Positions 61,018 to 64,000 of a stretch of 64,000 nucleotides of DNA are shown here, in pieces; the stretch's first letter is position 1, and each line of letters begins with the position of its first letter. The stretch is taken from positions 62,001-126,000 of the forward strand of contig JAUXVU010000001.1 in the NCBI GenBank assembly GCA_030680295.1. Direction: 5' to 3'. The stretch is from Moraxellaceae bacterium (GTDB lineage Bacteria > Pseudomonadota > Gammaproteobacteria > Pseudomonadales > Moraxellaceae). The notes under the pieces were generated by a model that did not search any database, was not told the origin of the DNA, and saw only the letters and a list, made by a program, of their open reading frames with translations. The position numbers and the translations under genes were made by a program.

Positions 61018-61038
61018 AAAAAACCGCTAACGTAGCGG
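61018..61038 (-). terminator. Small terminator-like hairpin upstream of groESL
   Basis: CCGCTA (61024-61029) and TAGCGG (61033-61038) form a 6-bp stem with a 3-base loop. On the minus strand it is followed by six T. It could insulate groESL from antisense transcription of the permease gene. The short stem leaves it doubtful. Confidence 0.4.
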
Positions 61039-61057
61039 CTTGAACAGCGAGCATTGT

Positions 61058-62362
61058 ATGTCTGAATCAACAAACACCCCACAAGTAACCCTTCGCGATG
61101 CTTTCGGCCGTCCTGCCGCCTTTACCATGCTGTTGTTTGGTTTTGCCTCTGGCTTACCTTTTCTTTTAGTAGGAGGCACCTTATCTGTCTGGCTTAAAGA
61201 AAGTGGGGTGTCACTTGAGGACATTGGCTTAATTAGCCTTGCAGGCCTAGCCTACGCTTTTAAGTTTGTGTGGGCACCTTTAGTTGACCGCTATCGCATG
61301 CCGTTATTGCATCATCTTGGCCGACGCCGTTCTTGGTTATTAGCTTCCCAAATTTTGTTAGCGTCGGCCATGGTCGGCATGGCCATGATCACTCCAGCTG
61401 GTGGGCTCACGTTATTTGTCATGTTAACGGTGTTAGCTGGGTTAGGGGGCGCAACACAAGATGTCGTAGTTGATGCTTACCGCATTGAGATTGCCCCTGT
61501 TGACATGCAGGGCGCGCTAGCCGCCACCTACACACTAGGTTATCGCGTGGCTTTATTAGTGTCAGGAGCACTGGCACTAACCTTGGCCGACCACCTGCCT
61601 TGGCAATCCATTTACCTCATGATGGCGGCGATTGTTGGTGTGGTTATGTTATTCACACTGTGGGCTAGGGAGCCAGAAACTTATATTAATTTAGCAGGCG
61701 AAGGTGCCGTTAAAGACACTTTAAAAGAAAGCATTATTGGGCCTTTTCGTGAGTTCTTCTCACGCTTTGCCGGCATTTTAGGTATCGCACTACTAGCCTT
61801 TATTGGCTTATTTAAAATCTCCGATCAAATGTTAGGCGTAATGGCATTTCCATTTTATTTAGATAGCGGTTTTACAAAAACCCAGATTGCCGCCGTAAGT
61901 AAGTTGTTTGGTGTATGGGTCAGTATTGCTGGTGCATTTTTAGGTGGTGCAGTAGCCGTTAAACTCGGTGCACATCGCACATTATTTATTGCCATGGTCA
62001 TTGGTGCTATCAGCAATTTACTGTTTGTTTTATTAGCTTATTTTCCTGGAAATATTTCGGTGTTTGTAGCTGTGATTGGCGGCGAGAACTTAGCCGGTGG
62101 TTTTTTGGGCGCCGCAGCCGTGGCATGGTTATCGGCCTTAGTTAATAAAGGTTATACAGCTACGCAGTACGCATTATTTAGCTCATTGGTTGCGCTTCCA
62201 GGAAAATTAGTTGGTGGTTTTTCCGGCTTCATGGTGACGGGCATGGGCTACATTGGCTTCTTCATCTTTTCAGCAGCGGCAGTCATCCCAGCCATCATGT
62301 TGTTTTTCTGGCTAAGTCCACGAATCAAGCCATTAATTAACAACAGCGGGCATGACTCATAA
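61058..62362 (+). CDS. AmpG-like MFS permease
   Basis: The 434-residue transporter has 12 membrane helices and the AmpG/PAT-like start FGFASGLPFLLVGGTLSVWLKE, KFVWAPLVDRY, GRRRSWLL, and the TQDVVVDAYRIE motif. AmpG imports anhydromuropeptides (GlcNAc-anhMurNAc) for cell-wall recycling, which links functionally to the mltF product. ATG at 61058 is preferred over TTG at 61040. Pseudomonas-type genomes can have two AmpG homologues, and only one is in view. Confidence 0.85.
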   Translation: MSESTNTPQVTLRDAFGRPAAFTMLLFGFASGLPFLLVGGTLSVWLKESGVSLEDIGLISLAGLAYAFKFVWAPLVDRYRMPLLHHLGRRRSWLLASQILLASAMVGMAMITPAGGLTLFVMLTVLAGLGGATQDVVVDAYRIEIAPVDMQGALAATYTLGYRVALLVSGALALTLADHLPWQSIYLMMAAIVGVVMLFTLWAREPETYINLAGEGAVKDTLKESIIGPFREFFSRFAGILGIALLAFIGLFKISDQMLGVMAFPFYLDSGFTKTQIAAVSKLFGVWVSIAGAFLGGAVAVKLGAHRTLFIAMVIGAISNLLFVLLAYFPGNISVFVAVIGGENLAGGFLGAAAVAWLSALVNKGYTATQYALFSSLVALPGKLVGGFSGFMVTGMGYIGFFIFSAAAVIPAIMLFFWLSPRIKPLINNSGHDS

Positions 62363-62462
62363 GTATCGTCATTTATGACAGTCGCGTGACCGGCTACTTA
62401 CTAAAAGCATACAGAACCCCCTCAATAAGGCCACGGAAACTACGTTGCCGAGCCTTTAAGCT

Positions 62463-62488
62463 GGACATTAATACAATAAATAATGTCC
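62463..62488. repeat. 8-bp inverted repeat in the fadL leader
   Basis: GGACATTA (62463-62470) and TAATGTCC (62481-62488) are perfect inverted arms separated by 10 AT-rich bases, ending 17 bases before the fadL-like ATG. It may be an operator or a leader hairpin. No U-tract follows. Confidence 0.5.
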
Positions 62489-62505
62489 ACACCGAGGTGA
62501 GTTTC

Positions 62506-63714
62506 ATGCAACGTACGTCCCTATCTTTAGCAATCGTATTTGCCAGCATTGCCAGCCAAGCTGGTGCCGGTGGGTTTGCACTCAATGAACAGAGTATTTC
62601 AGCGTTAGGCACCGCCAATTCTGGCCGAACAGCAACTGCAATCGATGCATCTACTGCTTACAATAACCCCGCTGCCATGATGCAGCTGAAGCAAGCGCAG
62701 TTCACACAAGCTGTAGCATTTATTGATGCGCAAACTAAGATAACTAATGTTGCAGGTGGCTTTCCTGGTGGCACTGCAGATGGCGATATTGTGCCGCACA
62801 CTTTTGTTCCATCAGGCTATTACACCTCTGGCGATAAAGGCGGCTGGGCTTGGGGCTTAGCGGCCTATGGTAGTTTTGGTCTGAAAACAAACTACGAGCC
62901 AAGCTTTGGTGGACGTGTATATGGCGATAAAAGTGATGTAAAAGTCACTACCATTCAGCCAACACTAAGTTATCAAGTTAATGACACAATTTCAATTGGT
63001 ATAGGCCCAACGATTAATAAAATTGAAGCGTATTTAAGCAGTGATGTTGGCTTCCCAGCACAACAGGTAGTCTCGCTTGAGGGCGATAAAATTGCCTATG
63101 GATACAACGTAGGTGTTCATGCCAATTTAAGCGAAAAAACCCAAGCTGGTTTGGTCTATCGCTCCAAAGTCACTTACAACATCAAAGGTGAAATCAACGG
63201 CGCAGCACCTTTCAGCATTCCTGCACGCACCTCAGTTACTACACCTGAGTCTGTTGAGCTAGGCATCAGTCACGCGCTATCCCCCACACTAACTGCGCAC
63301 GCTGGAGCAGTTTGGACTCGTTGGAGTCGTTTGCAGGCGCTAAATGTATCAAGCATTTTAGGCGATGCTGGTAGTGAAGAGTTTGCGTGGGAAAACACAT
63401 GGGGCGCCGCACTAGGCTTAAGCAAACAAGTAAACGACAAGTTCGTTTTACGTGCTGGCTTAGCCTATGACCGCACACCTGTAACGGAAGAACACTTGTC
63501 CGTACGTCTGCCGAGTGGCAATCGCCGTATTGCCACATTTGGTGTCGGCTACCACATTAGCAAAAATCAGACCATAGACTTTACTTATGCTTACCTAGAC
63601 GAGTCCAAGCGAAACGTAGATAAGCAGCCGTCCTTAGCGGTACCAGTTCCATATTCTGCAACCTACAAAAACACCGCCAGCCTTTATGGCTTGCAATTCA
63701 CGCAACGCTTTTAA
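62506..63714 (+). CDS. FadL-family long-chain fatty acid outer-membrane transporter
   Basis: The 402-residue barrel (ATG 62506, GAGG upstream) has a signal peptide ending near QAGA and the mature FadL start GGFALNEQSISALGTANSG, which forms the hatch domain. An NPAAMMQL motif (the conserved 'NPAxM') follows, and the protein ends in Phe (LQFTQRF). FadL proteins import long-chain fatty acids and related hydrocarbons. An in-frame extension to 62386 has no signal-peptide character and is rejected. It fits the window's lipid-catabolism theme. It is monocistronic with its own terminator. Confidence 0.93.
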   Translation: MQRTSLSLAIVFASIASQAGAGGFALNEQSISALGTANSGRTATAIDASTAYNNPAAMMQLKQAQFTQAVAFIDAQTKITNVAGGFPGGTADGDIVPHTFVPSGYYTSGDKGGWAWGLAAYGSFGLKTNYEPSFGGRVYGDKSDVKVTTIQPTLSYQVNDTISIGIGPTINKIEAYLSSDVGFPAQQVVSLEGDKIAYGYNVGVHANLSEKTQAGLVYRSKVTYNIKGEINGAAPFSIPARTSVTTPESVELGISHALSPTLTAHAGAVWTRWSRLQALNVSSILGDAGSEEFAWENTWGAALGLSKQVNDKFVLRAGLAYDRTPVTEEHLSVRLPSGNRRIATFGVGYHISKNQTIDFTYAYLDESKRNVDKQPSLAVPVPYSATYKNTASLYGLQFTQRF

Positions 63715-63740
63715 TGCTTAAGGCATAAATATTTGAATCA

Positions 63741-63769
63741 AAATACCGGCCAAGTGCCGGTATTTTTTT
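63741..63769 (+). terminator. Rho-independent terminator of the fadL-like gene
   Basis: A 10-bp stem (63741-63750 with 63756-63765), with ATACCGGC and GCCGGTAT around CAAGT, is followed by a T-run. Confidence 0.93.
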
Positions 63770-63868
63770 ATATGCGAATAGCGCCTTCAATATCTCTGTA
63801 ATCAAAAGCCTTGACCTTGAATATAGGCTAGTCAACTATCGGTACTTTATCGCTTTCGGAAAACCCAT

Positions 63869-64000
63869 ATGTTGCAGACTGTGCATGCTTTTAATAAAAA
63901 TGATGCCCTTGCTGATCACGACGCAACCGGCTTAGCCGATCTGATTCGTCGAGGGGAGCTCAATGTACAAGAAGTACAACAGGCTGCTATAGCCCGTGCA
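63869..64000 (+). CDS. Amidase-signature family protein, N-terminal fragment
   Basis: Forty-four codons run off the window end: MLQTVHAFNKNDALADHDATG, then LADLIRRGELNVQEVQQAAIARA. The 'DATGLAxLIRRGExxxxEVxxAAIARA' pattern is the N-terminal helix of amidase-signature enzymes (GatA/6-aminohexanoate-cyclic-dimer hydrolase type). The catalytic Ser-Ser-Lys region is outside the window, so substrate and activity are not known. It has no signal peptide. Confidence 0.75.
   Translation, partial: MLQTVHAFNKNDALADHDATGLADLIRRGELNVQEVQQAAIARA

Noticed and set aside
61018-61038. CIRCE element upstream of groESL
   Set aside because: The inverted repeat here is 6 bp with a 3-base loop and not the TTAGCACTC-N9-GAGTGCTAA type. 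A sigma-32 promoter already explains heat control.
62386-62505. 40-residue N-terminal extension of the FadL-like protein
   Set aside because: The extension would bury the signal peptide. GAGG sits correctly before the ATG at 62506.

Overview
The window comes from a gammaproteobacterium of the order Pseudomonadales, and a member of or near the Moraxellaceae is my best guess. The main evidence is gene order of the Pseudomonas type: purL next to mltF; pyrG-kdsA-eno-ftsB-ispD-ispF-truD-surE-pcm followed by an RpoS-like sigma gene; and cysM-(exonuclease)-rlmD-relA-mazG beside a GacS/BarA hybrid kinase. Other Pseudomonadales-like features are an olsB-olsA pair, an OprO/OprP-type porin, a FadL transporter and many lipid-oxidation genes. 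No species can be named from the sequence alone. Coding density is high, with many 4-bp start/stop overlaps, and there is no rRNA, CRISPR array, insertion sequence or recognisable prophage.

Layout. 1-3.6 kb: a pair of acyl-CoA dehydrogenase subunits with complementary active-site motifs, followed by a convergent AraC-type regulator. 3.7-12 kb: purL, divergent mltF, an alanine/glycine symporter and dapE. 12.1-19.7 kb: an RpoS-like sigma gene and tRNA-Arg(CCT), then a 3.5-kb islet bounded by a 46-bp duplication of the tRNA 3' half, then pcm-surE-truD-ispF. The islet carries an MpaB-type oxygenase, a saccharopine-dehydrogenase-like reductase and a divergent AraC regulator. It separates the sigma gene and tRNA from pcm, which would otherwise lie right beside the tRNA. 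19.7-24.7 kb: ispD-ftsB-eno and pyrG-kdsA. 24.8-27.1 kb: an OprO/P porin with a Pho box upstream, and a small divergent beta-barrel. 27.1-35.7 kb: the cysM-exonuclease-rlmD-relA-mazG operon and gacS. 35.7-44.4 kb: an SDR, dgt, carbonic anhydrase, an OmpA-like lipoprotein, tRNA-Leu(TAG), an Old Yellow Enzyme homologue, olsBA and a TSUP permease. 44.4-58 kb: ppc, a repetitive acidic lipoprotein, YchJ, thiolase, a membrane glutamate-synthase-like flavoprotein, the prfC-DUF3298-tatD-patatin operon and the leuA-holD-like-rimI operon. 58-64 kb: an unrecognised conserved protein, groESL with a sigma-32 promoter, an AmpG-like permease, FadL and the first 44 codons of an amidase.

Themes. Fatty-acid and lipid use recurs: FadL import, a two-subunit acyl-CoA dehydrogenase, a short-chain dehydrogenase of the HSD10 type, acetyl-CoA acetyltransferase and ornithine-lipid synthesis. 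Stress and global regulation is also dense, with RelA, GacS, an RpoS-like factor and GroESL. The two observations most worth following are the integrase-less tRNA-Arg islet and the probable alpha2beta2 acyl-CoA dehydrogenase. All start-site changes given below rest on ribosome-binding-site spacing and family alignment by eye.
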